A stretch of DNA of 64,000 bases from HGM04593 sp045591315. Lineage in GTDB: Bacteria > Bacteroidota > Bacteroidia > Bacteroidales > Bacteroidaceae. The DNA is taken from NCBI GenBank assembly GCA_045591315.1, contig JAZNSN010000058.1, positions 52,933-116,932 of the forward strand. Reading direction: 5' to 3'. The notes beneath the pieces were generated by a model that worked only from the letters and a program-made list of their open reading frames with translations, was not told the origin of the DNA and ran no database searches. This document shows positions 8,765 through 18,595 of this stretch, piece by piece; the stretch's first letter is position 1, and every line of letters starts with the position of its first letter. The position numbers and the translations under genes were made by a program.

Positions 8765-10906
8765 TTATTTATCCAAGAATATCTTCATCAGTTCGCATGC
8801 AGCCTTTGCAACGCTTGTTCCCGGTCCGAAGATTCCGATTACTCCGGCACGGTAAAGGAAGTCGTAATCCTGTGCCGGTATGACACCTCCTGCAAAGACC
8901 ATGATATCGCCGCGTCCAAGTTTCTCAAGTTCCTCGATGAGCTGAGGAACAAGTGTCTTGTGTCCTGCCGCAAGCGAAGAGACACCTACCGCATGGACAT
9001 CATTCTCTACGGCCTGACGTGCAACCTCTGCCGGTGTCTGGAAGAGCATGCCCATATCTACGTCGAAACCGCAGTCGGCATATCCGGTCGCTACCACCTT
9101 CGCGCCGCGGTCGTGCCCGTCCTGGCCCATTTTAGCAATCATTACTCTAGGACGTCGTCCCTCTCTCTTTGTAAACTCTTCTGTAAGGCGACAAGCCTTT
9201 GCGAAGTTCTCGTCGTCTCTGCTTTCTGCTGAATACACGCCTGAAATAGTTCTTATAACTGCTTTGTATCGTCCTGCAACAGTTTCGCAGGCATCTGAAA
9301 TCTCTCCGAGTGTAGCCCTTACATGAGCCGCTTCCACTGCGCACTCAAGTAGGTTGCCCTCACCGCTTCTTGCACACTCTGTAATCTTCTCAAGAGCTGC
9401 CTTTACGGCGTCCTCGTCACGCTCCTTACGGTTGCGCTCCAGTGCCGTCAGCTGCTCTTCGCGTACAGCGGTGTTGTCAATTTCCAGAATATCGATAGGC
9501 TCCTCTTCCTCAAGGCAATATGCATTTGTTCCAACAATAATTTGTCTTCCGCTGTCTATGCGTGCCTGCGTGCGTGCTGCAGCCTCCTCAATACGCATCT
9601 TTGGAATTCCGGTTTCTATAGCCTTTGCCATTCCGCCCAGCTCCTCAATCTCCTGGATAAGCTTCCATGCCTTGTCGGCAATCTCCTGTGTAAGGCTCTC
9701 CACATAGTATGAACCGCCCCACGGGTCAATTACACGGCAGATGTTTGTCTCCTCCTGGAGATATATCTGGGTGTTGCGCGCGATGCGGGCCGAGAAATCG
9801 GTTGGCAATGCAATAGCCTCGTCAAGCGCATTGGTGTGCAGTGACTGAGTGTGTCCCATGGCTGCAGACATAGCCTCTATGACAGTACGTCCTACATTGT
9901 TGAACGGGTCCTGCTCGGTGAGTGACCAGCCCGATGTCTGGCAGTGTGTACGGAGTGCCATTGATTTCGGGTTCTTCGGGTTGAAGCTCTTTATGATTTT
10001 CGCCCAAAGCATGCGTGCAGCGCGCATCTTCGCTATCTCCATGAACGGGTTCATGCCAATGCCCCAGAAGAAAGAGAGGCGAGGTGCGAATGCATCGATG
10101 TCAATACCGGCTTCAACACCCGTGCGCACATACTCCAATCCGTCGGCAAGGGTATATGCAAGCTCTATGTCGGCCGATGCACCGGCCTCCTGCATGTGGT
10201 ATCCCGAAATGGAAATCGAGTTGAACTTCGGCATCTTCTGTGAAGTGTATGCGAAGATATCACCGATAATGCGCATAGAGAATGCCGGCGGGTAGATATA
10301 TGTGTTTCTCACCATGAACTCCTTTAGAATGTCGTTCTGTATTGTTCCTGACATCTCTTCAAGCTTTGCACCCTGTTCCAGTGCTGCATTTATGTAGAAT
10401 GCAAGTACCGGAAGCACAGCACCGTTCATGGTCATTGAAACAGACATCTTGTTCAGCGGAATGCCGTCGAACAGCTGTTGCATGTTGCCCATGCAGCAGA
10501 TTGATACTCCGGCCTTGCCCACGTCACCCACAACACGTTCGTTGTCGGGGTTGTAACCGCGGTGTGTAGGCAGGTCAAATGCTACGGACAAACCTTTCTG
10601 TCCCGAAGCAAGGTTCCTGCGGTAGAATGCGTTGCTCTCTTCTGCTGTAGAGAAACCGGCATACTGGCGTATGGTCCATGGACGGAATGTGTACATCATT
10701 GAATATGGTCCGCGAAGGAACGGCGGAATGCCGGCTGCATAGTCAAGATGCTCCATTTCATTAAGGTCCTCAGCCGTATATATCGGCTTTACCTTTATAT
10801 GCTCCGATGTCTCCCATATCTCACCGCAGCAATCTGTTGCAGTGCTGCAGCATGCAGTAGCCTTTGCACTGTACGAAATATCTATGTTTCTGAAATCTTT
10901 TCTCAT
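8765..10906 (-). CDS. mutB: Methylmalonyl-CoA mutase, large (catalytic) subunit
   Basis: This coenzyme B12-dependent enzyme interconverts succinyl-CoA and methylmalonyl-CoA, feeding propionate production. It has 713 residues: an N-terminal TIM barrel with segments such as GLSVAFDLPTHRGYN, and a C-terminal cobalamin domain carrying DGHDRGAK, the DxHxxG B12-ligand motif. It lies 10 bp downstream of mutA and forms a two-gene operon ending in a hairpin. The epimerase, meaB and decarboxylase genes are not in the window. Length and motifs are those of a functional subunit. Confidence 0.96.
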   Translation of the reverse strand: MRKDFRNIDISYSAKATACCSTATDCCGEIWETSEHIKVKPIYTAEDLNEMEHLDYAAGIPPFLRGPYSMMYTFRPWTIRQYAGFSTAEESNAFYRRNLASGQKGLSVAFDLPTHRGYNPDNERVVGDVGKAGVSICCMGNMQQLFDGIPLNKMSVSMTMNGAVLPVLAFYINAALEQGAKLEEMSGTIQNDILKEFMVRNTYIYPPAFSMRIIGDIFAYTSQKMPKFNSISISGYHMQEAGASADIELAYTLADGLEYVRTGVEAGIDIDAFAPRLSFFWGIGMNPFMEIAKMRAARMLWAKIIKSFNPKNPKSMALRTHCQTSGWSLTEQDPFNNVGRTVIEAMSAAMGHTQSLHTNALDEAIALPTDFSARIARNTQIYLQEETNICRVIDPWGGSYYVESLTQEIADKAWKLIQEIEELGGMAKAIETGIPKMRIEEAAARTQARIDSGRQIIVGTNAYCLEEEEPIDILEIDNTAVREEQLTALERNRKERDEDAVKAALEKITECARSGEGNLLECAVEAAHVRATLGEISDACETVAGRYKAVIRTISGVYSAESRDDENFAKACRLTEEFTKREGRRPRVMIAKMGQDGHDRGAKVVATGYADCGFDVDMGMLFQTPAEVARQAVENDVHAVGVSSLAAGHKTLVPQLIEELEKLGRGDIMVFAGGVIPAQDYDFLYRAGVIGIFGPGTSVAKAACELMKIFLDK

Positions 10907-10916
10907 GACGTCCGAA

Positions 10917-12767
10917 TTATATGCCCAACTTTGCGTTCAGCCCCTTTAGGGTCTCCAGAACATTGACTCTCACATGTATGAAGTTCTCGATGCCGGCCTG
11001 CTGCAGTTCATCCATGCATGCAGGCGCTCCCGCAACAATGAATATAGCCTTCTCTCCGATAGCCTTGAACGCAGGAATAGCATACTCTGCATATTCGTCA
11101 TCGCTCGAACAGATGACAACGATGTCGGCCTTTGCATCCAGTGCGGCAGCAACTCCCTCTTCAACGCTCTTGAAGCCCAAGTTGTCGATAACCTCATAGC
11201 CGGCTGTTGCAAGGAAGTTGCATGAGAACTGCGCTCTGGCCTGTCTCATGGCAAGGTTTCCTATGGTAAGCATGAATGCCTTAGGCCTTCTGCCGCTTTC
11301 CTCGGTACGCAAGCGCAACTGTTCAAACTCCTCGCCCAGTCTTCTTATGGCAAGTGTTGTGCCTCCTGCATTGTTGTCCTGACAACCGCATCCGCAAGAA
11401 TGCGCCGCAGGACGTTTGCCTTCCGAAGTCTCGCTGAAGTTCGGGTACTGGTTTGTTCCCAGAAGAATCTCCTTGCGTTTTGCAAGAGCTGTACGGCGAT
11501 TATTGCCCGACTCTTCTACACTCTTCTGTATTTTCCCCTCCTTAACGGCCTTATGGAAGCCTCCGGCCTCTTCAATTGCAAGGAAAATCTTCCAAGCCTC
11601 GGCAGCTATGGAAGCAGTCAGGCTCTCGATGTAGTATGAACCGCCGGCAGGGTCAACAACCTTGTCAAGGTGGCTCTCGTGCTTGAGTATGAGCTGCTGG
11701 TTCTTTGCAATTCGCATGGCAAAGTCTGTCGGAGCTTCATAAACGCTGTCGAACGGTGTTACTGTTATCGACTCGACACCGGCAATGGCAGCACTCATGG
11801 CTTCGGTCTGGGTACGGAGCATGTTCACGTAAGAATCGAATAGGGTGAGGTTGAACTCCGAAGTCTCGGCATGGACAATCATCTTGCCGGAGCATTTGCA
11901 TTCAGGAGCATACTGCTCTACAATCTTTGCCCACAGTGTGCGTGCAGCACGGAACTTTGCAATCTCCATGAAGAAGTTGCTTGATATTCCCATGTTGAAC
12001 TTTATGTTCTTTGCAACAGCATCAACAGGAACACCGGCTTCGGTAACAGCGTTGAGATACTCGTTTCCCCATGCAAGCGCATAGCCCAGTTCCTGAGTGA
12101 TGTATGCTCCAGCGTTGTTCAGCTTGCAGCTGTTCACCGCTATGCAACGGAACTTCGGCATTCCGGAGGTCGCTTCAATGAGCGCCTTTATTGTTTCAGT
12201 ATAGTTTTCTATAACTTTTCCTGCAAGGAGTTCCTTTGCAATGGGGTCATAGCCAATGGAGCCTCTTACCTTTTCAAGGTCAAATCCGCGCTGTTTGCAG
12301 TACTCGGCAAAGAGTTGTGTGAATTCTATTGCCTTACCGGGGCATACACTGAAGTTCAGTTCTGTCTTTTCAGCGTCAATACCGTCAAGAAGGGCGGGGA
12401 TGTATTCCGGAGTCACCAGCTTGCCCTTTACCTTGAATGATATTGAGTCAACGCCTTCGCCGATGAGTTTCTTTGCCTTGGCGTTTGCTTCGGAAGCATT
12501 TTCGATATTGATATCCTGGCGTATAAGCCAGCAGTTGCACTTCTTGTTTCCACGTGTGTAAGGGTATTCGCCGGGTACGCATGATTCATATCCGGCAGGG
12601 AGGTCCTCCTTGCGGTAGAACGGGTTAACGTTGAACCCTTCTCCGGTTCTCCAAACCATCTTCTTCTCATAGTCGGCACCCTTGAGGTCCTCAATGATCT
12701 TGTCTTTCCAATTCTCTGTCGATACAGGCGAGAATTCGCTGAAAAGCTTCTCCTTTTCCTTGTCCAT
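10917..12767 (-). CDS. mutA: Methylmalonyl-CoA mutase, small subunit
   Basis: This 616-residue partner of MutB has the same barrel plus cobalamin-like fold. The C-terminal domain (about 475-616) lacks the DxHxxG ligand motif, as expected for the non-catalytic subunit. A cysteine-rich insert (HSCGCGCQDN) sits at the linker between barrel and C-terminal domain. It is the first gene of the mutA-mutB operon, with a -7 box at 12825-12832. It dimerises with MutB in the cytoplasm. Confidence 0.95.
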   Translation of the reverse strand: MDKEKEKLFSEFSPVSTENWKDKIIEDLKGADYEKKMVWRTGEGFNVNPFYRKEDLPAGYESCVPGEYPYTRGNKKCNCWLIRQDINIENASEANAKAKKLIGEGVDSISFKVKGKLVTPEYIPALLDGIDAEKTELNFSVCPGKAIEFTQLFAEYCKQRGFDLEKVRGSIGYDPIAKELLAGKVIENYTETIKALIEATSGMPKFRCIAVNSCKLNNAGAYITQELGYALAWGNEYLNAVTEAGVPVDAVAKNIKFNMGISSNFFMEIAKFRAARTLWAKIVEQYAPECKCSGKMIVHAETSEFNLTLFDSYVNMLRTQTEAMSAAIAGVESITVTPFDSVYEAPTDFAMRIAKNQQLILKHESHLDKVVDPAGGSYYIESLTASIAAEAWKIFLAIEEAGGFHKAVKEGKIQKSVEESGNNRRTALAKRKEILLGTNQYPNFSETSEGKRPAAHSCGCGCQDNNAGGTTLAIRRLGEEFEQLRLRTEESGRRPKAFMLTIGNLAMRQARAQFSCNFLATAGYEVIDNLGFKSVEEGVAAALDAKADIVVICSSDDEYAEYAIPAFKAIGEKAIFIVAGAPACMDELQQAGIENFIHVRVNVLETLKGLNAKLGI

Positions 12768-12824
12768 AAATTAGAGTTTTGTATTGAAAATTCACCAATT
12801 GCCTATACGGCAACATTACCATAG

Positions 12825-12832
12825 CAAACTTA
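12825..12832 (-). promoter_or_regulatory. -7 box for mutAB
   Basis: TAAGTTTG on the minus strand lies 58 bp upstream of the mutA start, with a CTTTG about 20 bp further upstream near 12856-12860. Confidence 0.5.
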
Positions 12833-12903
12833 CATAATAAAATCCAATTTATGCAACAAAGCAAGAGAAAAAGGTTGCAAAAGTTTGAGCAGTCACATTA
12901 AAT

Positions 12904-12933
12904 AACAAAGAGAGAATACACACTCTCTTTGTT
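12904..12933 (-). terminator. Terminator after the LPS-kinase-like gene
   Basis: A perfect 11-bp stem (12904-12914 and 12923-12933) with an 8-nt loop is followed on the minus strand by TTATTTAAT. It isolates this gene from mutA. Confidence 0.7.
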
Positions 12934-12949
12934 TATAATAATCGTAGGT

Positions 12950-13714
12950 CTATTTCCTTTTTATGCCTAATGCTTTCTTTGCCCTGCGTTTCATCTTGCT
13001 TTTTGAACGGTCTCTTTTGCATTCGGCAACAAACCTTTCGTATGCATACTCAATGTCTGTCCCTGTTCTTTCGCAGTAGTACGATATGAACTCATGGAAC
13101 GTATCCTCCCTTACGCCAAACTGGTGGAATGAACGTAGCGCATCGTCCAGAGTAGGCTTTTCGCCTATACGCATGCGGTTAATGTCGGTAAGTGCAAAAC
13201 TGTACTTCCCATTCTCCTTGTTGACACTGTAGAAGATGTTGTCCGGGTTGTAGTCAAGCGGCAGAATTTTCTTTTCGTGTGTTGCAATGGTAAAGTCTGT
13301 AAGTTCCTCTATGGCATGCTTTTTCTCCTCTTTAGGTATAACCCCGGTAAAGAGATCTCTCATAAGCCTCTCCGGCAGGTATTTTGAGATAAAGTAACCG
13401 TTCTTGAAGAATCCGTTGCTGGTTACTTCTACGTATGCTATCGGAAAAGGAGTTCTTATTCCGTTCTCAAGCAGTATGAGTGCATATTCATATGCTCTTT
13501 GTGCCTTTGATTTGCGTAAGTAGGAATAGGCTACTTGATTGACGATATTCGGTGTCTTGTATTTCTTTACAACTGTTTCGCAATCTTTTATAGTAACTTT
13601 TTCTACGATGTTACGCTTGTTGCAATACACTTTGTCGGCAACATAATTGCCGGCAATTATGTTCAGAATCTCCTCTCTCAGGTATTCATACTGTGGGTGA
13701 ATACGTATCTTCAT
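12950..13714 (-). CDS. Lipopolysaccharide kinase, WaaP/InaA-like
   Basis: The 254-residue product starts MKIRIHPQYEY. It carries a protein-kinase-like catalytic loop (LPLDYNPDNIFY) and a metal-binding segment (FALTDINRMR), the pattern of WaaP/InaA/RIO-like sugar kinases. These phosphorylate heptose or Kdo of the LPS core at the cytoplasmic face. A longer in-frame start at 13828 would overlap the nuclease gene and adds residues without family character. It is 20 bp downstream of the nuclease gene and may be cotranscribed. The substrate is unknown. Confidence 0.75.
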   Translation of the reverse strand: MKIRIHPQYEYLREEILNIIAGNYVADKVYCNKRNIVEKVTIKDCETVVKKYKTPNIVNQVAYSYLRKSKAQRAYEYALILLENGIRTPFPIAYVEVTSNGFFKNGYFISKYLPERLMRDLFTGVIPKEEKKHAIEELTDFTIATHEKKILPLDYNPDNIFYSVNKENGKYSFALTDINRMRIGEKPTLDDALRSFHQFGVREDTFHEFISYYCERTGTDIEYAYERFVAECKRDRSKSKMKRRAKKALGIKRK

Positions 13715-13734
13715 ATTGTGCTTACACTCTTCAG

Positions 13735-15798
13735 TTACTTTACAATAACTTTTTTGTTGCCTACAATGTATATTCCCTTTGCCAACCCTTCGAGAGCACT
13801 CTCTGCTTCGACCTGGCGTCGGATACATACTCCGGCCGGCGAATAGACATCCACGATGCTGTCGCTTTCAGGCACAATGCTTCCGATGCCTGTTGTTACC
13901 GGTGACTTTGCATATATGTTCACGCTCTTCTGTGTTCCTGTATAGCAGGAGAAACGTGGCGAGCTTGTGTTGTACTGCAGTATGTTGCGTGTCTTGTCGC
14001 CTTGTGCCGTTATGACAGCAAGAGCCTCGCCTTCAATGGTTATGCTCCAACTGCCGTTCGCATCGAGTGTTTCGACTGTTGCAACATAGTTCTTGCTGGT
14101 TGATGTTGCTGCCAGGTAGCCGTCACCGACATTGAATGCAAATGTTCCTTCTACAACACCGTTCTCTATGACAATCTTCTGTACGTCTTCGGCAAAATAT
14201 GTGATACGGCCGTTGCTTACCGTAATGTCGGTCTTGTAACGGTAGTTCCCTGCCGATGCGCCCATGGCGAAATTCTCGTATGCAATGACAATTGAGTCGC
14301 CTGCTGTGAGCAGTGATGCATCGGTCACGAGAGTGAACGAGCCGTCGGTAAAGTTTCCTCCGTTGCCTATAGTGCCTTCGTTCTCATCATCTTCATCTCC
14401 ATTACCTTCTCCATCGTCACTATCTTCGCCGTTATTGCTGCCCTCTATGCTGAACAGTGTTACGTTATCGACCTCAAATGTGCCGGCCTCTGCAGCTGTA
14501 CCGATATACTTGAATGCAATTGTGACATTGCTGTCGCCCATATATTTACTTGGAATCTCAATATCTTCCGTTGTGGCCTTTGTCCAATCGCTGGTGTTCT
14601 CTACTGCATTGAAATCAATGACCTCCCATGTCGCATCGGTTATCTCTTCCGTATAGTCGGCACTGATAAGCAACTGGTTGTATTCAGCCACTTTGTCGTC
14701 TGTACAATAGCGTATCACATAGTCGAACCTTATCTTTGCTACGCTGTCCTTGGAGAAATCCAGAGGTGTAGAGACAAGCCAGCTCTCGGCATCGTTTGCA
14801 ACACCGTCATCGTCATATGAAGAGGCTTCTGCACACTGGTACTCAAAAATCCATGGGAATTCACCTTTCTCGTTTATAGGAGTGAAGCTGTTATTCAGTG
14901 AATTGAAGTCTTCAAACAGCTTTATATTGTAGCCGTCCGGAACTTCAATATCCGGTTCTGTCTCTCCGCCGCCAGTGCCGCCTTCAACATCACCGTTAAG
15001 GTGGAATGTATAATTGATTGAGTCGCCCCAGACGTAATCGGCAAGCTGCGGATAGTCAATATAAGGGTTACGGTTGCCCTGTACTGCATGCACGGCATTG
15101 TTGCGGTTCACCTCTTTTTCGCTTACCGGGTCCTGCTTGTGCCATTTGAGTAGCAACTCTACGGCCCATGGCTTCAGTGTGGGGTAGGTGCTCTTCTCAT
15201 AGTTCATCCAGGTATATTCCCAAGTAAGGTCCTGATAGCATGTGAACATGTACATGAAAGTACGCGCGAAATCACCCTTGTACTCGTCGCAAGGCTCGTA
15301 TGCGTTCTGGCTACTGCCGTCAATGTTCGCTTTTCCCACGAATGTCACACCGTTGTCCCAGCTTACGCTTGTAAGCTCGCCTAAAGGATAGTTGCTCTTT
15401 CGGCTATTGGCATTCTGGTCCGACGGGTTCAAGTGATGAAGGTCGCAATAGGCATTGTTCTTGTCACCTCCCCACCAGCTTTTTGCAACACTGTGCTCGA
15501 TGTTCATTCCCGATACGGCACTGCCTTTGCTTCCGAAATAACGTTTCTCGTTCGAATACATATCGAGCACGCGCCTTTGCCCGTTCTCTATTACTGCATC
15601 TGTCGTGTAGAATGCACCCCAAGTGCTGCTTGTACCGCTTCCGTAGCTTATTTGCTGGTGGTTCTTTATAAGGTTGTAGAGTGCGGTTTTAAGAGCCGCG
15701 CCTCCCTTTGTACCGTCAATGCTTGTGTAGTATTCGGCTTGTGCCATAGCTGTCGTGGCAAACAACAGCATCATGATTTGGATGAAAAAACGTTTCAT
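13735..15798 (-). CDS. Secreted endonuclease I-family nuclease with T9SS sorting domain
   Basis: The protein has 687 residues. Residues 1-20 form a signal peptide. An endonuclease I (NucM-like) domain occupies about 30-270, with NIEHSVAKSWWGG and the catalytic-region DLHHLNPSD. A Gly/Glu-rich linker and a jelly-roll-like domain follow (about 285-455), then an acidic linker of Asp, Gly and Glu. A further beta-rich domain precedes the last 40 residues (VYSPAGVCIRR, GLAKGIYIV, VIVK), which match a type A T9SS sorting domain. It probably degrades external DNA at or beyond the cell surface. Confidence 0.88.
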   Translation of the reverse strand: MKRFFIQIMMLLFATTAMAQAEYYTSIDGTKGGAALKTALYNLIKNHQQISYGSGTSSTWGAFYTTDAVIENGQRRVLDMYSNEKRYFGSKGSAVSGMNIEHSVAKSWWGGDKNNAYCDLHHLNPSDQNANSRKSNYPLGELTSVSWDNGVTFVGKANIDGSSQNAYEPCDEYKGDFARTFMYMFTCYQDLTWEYTWMNYEKSTYPTLKPWAVELLLKWHKQDPVSEKEVNRNNAVHAVQGNRNPYIDYPQLADYVWGDSINYTFHLNGDVEGGTGGGETEPDIEVPDGYNIKLFEDFNSLNNSFTPINEKGEFPWIFEYQCAEASSYDDDGVANDAESWLVSTPLDFSKDSVAKIRFDYVIRYCTDDKVAEYNQLLISADYTEEITDATWEVIDFNAVENTSDWTKATTEDIEIPSKYMGDSNVTIAFKYIGTAAEAGTFEVDNVTLFSIEGSNNGEDSDDGEGNGDEDDENEGTIGNGGNFTDGSFTLVTDASLLTAGDSIVIAYENFAMGASAGNYRYKTDITVSNGRITYFAEDVQKIVIENGVVEGTFAFNVGDGYLAATSTSKNYVATVETLDANGSWSITIEGEALAVITAQGDKTRNILQYNTSSPRFSCYTGTQKSVNIYAKSPVTTGIGSIVPESDSIVDVYSPAGVCIRRQVEAESALEGLAKGIYIVGNKKVIVK

Positions 15799-15838
15799 TA
15801 TAATGTTTTGTCTTAGTTACGTGTCTTGTTGTTCCCGG

Positions 15839-15846
15839 CAAAGGTA
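15839..15846 (-). promoter_or_regulatory. -7 box for the secreted nuclease
   Basis: TACCTTTG on the minus strand lies about 40 bp upstream of the nuclease start codon. Confidence 0.5.
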
Positions 15847-15889
15847 CGTTTTTATTATTTAATAAAAAAGTATTCTGGTAAAGAGTACG

Positions 15890-16378
15890 CTATGCAAGTT
15901 CTATCACTTCGAGTTCCTTTATCTCTTTGCCGTCAATAATGAACTTTACCAATGTGCGTACCTGTTGCCACCCTTGCCTGCCTGCAGCACCGGGGTTTAT
16001 GTGAAGGCAACCAACGCTCTTGTCGTACATAACCTTCAGTATGTGCGAGTGTCCCGAAATGAAGAGCTGGGGACGTTCTTCATATATCTCCTTGCGCACC
16101 GAAGAGTCGTATCTGCCGGGGTAGCCTCCAATGTGTGTCATTATCACATTGCACTCTTCGACCTTGAACTTGAGCACATCGCTGAAACGCATGCTCAGTT
16201 CGCGTCCGTCAATATTGCCGCATACGGCCCGGACCGGGCAATGCTCCTCCAAACGGTTTACTATAAGTTCGCTGCCAATGTCACCAGCATGCCAAATCTC
16301 GTCGCAGTCGGCAAAGTGCGTAAGGTATCTGTCGTCCCACCAGCTGTGGGTGTCCGACATCAATCCTATGCGTTTCAT
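15890..16378 (-). CDS. YfcE/MJ0936-type metallophosphoesterase
   Basis: The 162-residue calcineurin-like phosphodiesterase shows the metal-binding series: LMSDTHS, HAGDIG, CGNIDG (the family GNxD motif), MTHIGG and SGHSH. The start at 16378 overlaps the stop of the kinase-like gene by 4 bp, so the two are translationally coupled. A longer frame upstream lies inside the kinase gene and is not used. Family members hydrolyse phosphodiesters in vitro; the true substrate is unknown. Confidence 0.88.
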   Translation of the reverse strand: MKRIGLMSDTHSWWDDRYLTHFADCDEIWHAGDIGSELIVNRLEEHCPVRAVCGNIDGRELSMRFSDVLKFKVEECNVIMTHIGGYPGRYDSSVRKEIYEERPQLFISGHSHILKVMYDKSVGCLHINPGAAGRQGWQQVRTLVKFIIDGKEIKELEVIELA

Positions 16379-16995
16379 AGCTGGAAGCGTTGTTTTATGT
16401 AGTTGTATAGGAATTCTGCGGTAGCCTCTATGCCCATGTGCGATGAGTTGATGCAAAGGTCGTAGCTGCGTGCCTCTCCCCATTTGCCGGTAGAGTAGTA
16501 GTCGTGGTACTGGCGGCGGCGCTTGTCTCCTTTTGCAATGATTTCAGCAGCCTCCTCGCGGCTTGCCTTTTCTCTCTCCATTACACGCTTTATACGCTCT
16601 GCGCTGTCTGCGGTTATGAATATGCTCACCATGTTCGGGTGCTCGCGCAGTACATACTCGGCGCAGCGTCCCACTATAATGCAACTCTCTGTCTGTGCCA
16701 AGTCGCGTATGGCATCGCTCTGTATGGCAAAAAGCTGGTCATTGTCCATACAGCTTCCTCCCGACAGCACATTGGCCAGCGAGCCGTGTATGCTGAACAT
16801 GTTTCCTATGAAACTGTGCGACTCACGCTCATCGGCATTCTCGAATACCGTCGTGTCAAGCCCGCTTTCGCGTGCTGCAACCTCAAGCAGCTTCTTGTCA
16901 TAGAACTTTATGCCTAATCTTGCTGCCAGTATCTCGGCAATCTCCTTGCCTCCGCTGCCGAGTTCACGGCCAATAGCGATTACAATATTTTTCAT
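16375..16995 (-). CDS. Cytidylate kinase-like family protein
   Basis: The 206-residue P-loop protein begins MKNIVIAIGRELGSGGKEIA, where GRELGSGGKE is the family's modified phosphate-binding loop. A later segment, CIIVGRCAEYVL, resembles nucleotide monophosphate kinase core 2. Such proteins are abundant in Bacteroidota and Firmicutes, but the authentic cmk is usually separate, so the nucleotide substrate is uncertain. It overlaps the phosphoesterase gene by 4 bp. Confidence 0.8.
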   Translation of the reverse strand: MKNIVIAIGRELGSGGKEIAEILAARLGIKFYDKKLLEVAARESGLDTTVFENADERESHSFIGNMFSIHGSLANVLSGGSCMDNDQLFAIQSDAIRDLAQTESCIIVGRCAEYVLREHPNMVSIFITADSAERIKRVMEREKASREEAAEIIAKGDKRRRQYHDYYSTGKWGEARSYDLCINSSHMGIEATAEFLYNYIKQRFQL

Positions 16996-17019
16996 AATGC
17001 AGTTCCTGATTTATATTGT

Positions 17020-18411
17020 TCAGTTTTGTGTCGTATGTCCAACATCCTCTCTCTTCCACTCCTTGAATTGGATTGCAAGCATTATAATGGTCAGCACGGC
17101 TGCAACCGCATCCGATATCGGCATGCTGTACCATACTCCTTTTTCTCCGATGAAAAGGGGCAGAACAAGCAATAGGGGTATAAGCAGAAGCACTTGTCTT
17201 GTAAGTGAAAGGAATATCGACTTGTTTACCATGCCGATGCTCTGGAAAAAGTTAGTGGTTACAAGCTGGAAGCCTATCAGCGGCATGAATAGCGACATTA
17301 TGCGCATTGCCCATGCCGACTGCTCTATGAGTACCGGCTCAGTGGTGAATGCCATTGCGACGGTTTCGGGAAAGAACTCGCATATTACGAACCCGAACGT
17401 AGTGACTAATGTACCCCAGAATATGGTAAGTGTCAGAGCTTTCTTTACTCTGTCGGGCCGTTTCGCGCCATAGTTGTAGCCTACGATGGGTTGCATTCCC
17501 TGTGTCAGTCCTAATACGACCATCACGAAGATGAACTGCATACGGTTGGCTATACCGTATGCAGCAATGGAGATATCTCCGTTCTCTCCGTAGCTGCGCA
17601 GTCCCTTGTTTATGATAATCACGACAATGCAGGCTGCAGCATTTATGAAGAACGGCGACATACCTATGGCAAGAATACCCTTTACAATATCCTTTTTCAG
17701 TTTATATATGCCTTTCTGCAGGTGCAGCAATTCGTCCGGGTTGCTCAGCAGTCTTGTCTGCCATGCAAGCGTGATGCATTGTGACAGTATTGTCGCTATG
17801 GCTGCACCCTTGATTCCCCATCCCAGCAGGTATATGAATACCGGGGCGAGAATAATATTCATAATAACAGTCAGTATCGTTGCATACATTGCCTGTTTGG
17901 GGTGTCCCGAAGCCCTTAGTGCCGCGTTTATGCCGAAGTACATGTGGGTTACCGGGTTGCCTATGAGAATTACAATCATGAAGTCGCGTGCAAAAGGCAA
18001 CGTGGCGTTGCTTGCACCGAAGAAGAAAAGAATCTCGTCGAGGAACAGAAGAGAGATTGCTGCAAATATTACTCCCACTACAATATTGAGTGTCACGAGA
18101 TTGCCGAGAATATTCTTTGCCGATTCGTAGTCACGCTGTCCGAGCCTTACCGAAAGCTGCGTCGCACCTCCTACACCTACCATTGCACCGAACGCTGCAG
18201 ACAGGTTCATGAACGGGAATGTCGTTGCAAGTCCCGAAATGGCCTCTGCACCCACGTCGGGAATGTGTCCGATGAATACGCTGTCAATCATATTGTAGAG
18301 CGATGCTGCGGTTTGTGCTATGATTGCCGGTATTGCATACAGCATAAGCAGCTTGCCTACTTTTTCGGTTCCAAGCTCAGTGGGTACCTTCTTCTCGATA
18401 TTGTTGCTCAT
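17020..18411 (-). CDS. MATE-family multidrug/toxin exporter
   Basis: The 463-residue inner-membrane protein has about 12 hydrophobic helices in two homologous halves. Typical MATE segments include SLYNMIDSVFIGH near the N-terminus and MQPIVGYNYGAKRPDR in the second half. It probably exchanges cationic compounds for H+ or Na+. It lies 24 bp upstream of the kinase-like gene on the same strand and may lead that transcript. The substrate cannot be inferred. Confidence 0.9.
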   Translation of the reverse strand: MSNNIEKKVPTELGTEKVGKLLMLYAIPAIIAQTAASLYNMIDSVFIGHIPDVGAEAISGLATTFPFMNLSAAFGAMVGVGGATQLSVRLGQRDYESAKNILGNLVTLNIVVGVIFAAISLLFLDEILFFFGASNATLPFARDFMIVILIGNPVTHMYFGINAALRASGHPKQAMYATILTVIMNIILAPVFIYLLGWGIKGAAIATILSQCITLAWQTRLLSNPDELLHLQKGIYKLKKDIVKGILAIGMSPFFINAAACIVVIIINKGLRSYGENGDISIAAYGIANRMQFIFVMVVLGLTQGMQPIVGYNYGAKRPDRVKKALTLTIFWGTLVTTFGFVICEFFPETVAMAFTTEPVLIEQSAWAMRIMSLFMPLIGFQLVTTNFFQSIGMVNKSIFLSLTRQVLLLIPLLLVLPLFIGEKGVWYSMPISDAVAAVLTIIMLAIQFKEWKREDVGHTTQN

Positions 18412-18463
18412 AGAATTTTTAAAATCAGTTTCTGAATAATGTCTGATAGTCGCAAAAATAATC

Positions 18464-18471
18464 TATCTTTG
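18464..18471 (+). promoter_or_regulatory. -7 box for mnmA
   Basis: TATCTTTG is a perfect consensus match in the divergent MATE/mnmA intergenic region. It predicts a leader of roughly 120 nt before the 18596 start. Confidence 0.55.
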
Positions 18472-18595
18472 TATAGAAAATATATTGCGTAGGAAACTTG
18501 TTACAAAAATAGGCATTTTTTTTGACAGATTAAGAAGATGTTTGAATTTATGTCTTTTTCGGCAAGTTCTGCAGGACAGTGAAAGCATATTGGTG

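Noticed and set aside
8573..9232. Plus-strand frame across the topB/mutB junction
   Set aside because: It spans the terminator and is antisense to two strong genes, with no recognisable domain.
13714..13828. Upstream extension of the LPS-kinase-like gene to 13828
   Set aside because: The extra 38 residues overlap the nuclease gene and lack family character; ATG 13714 fits better.
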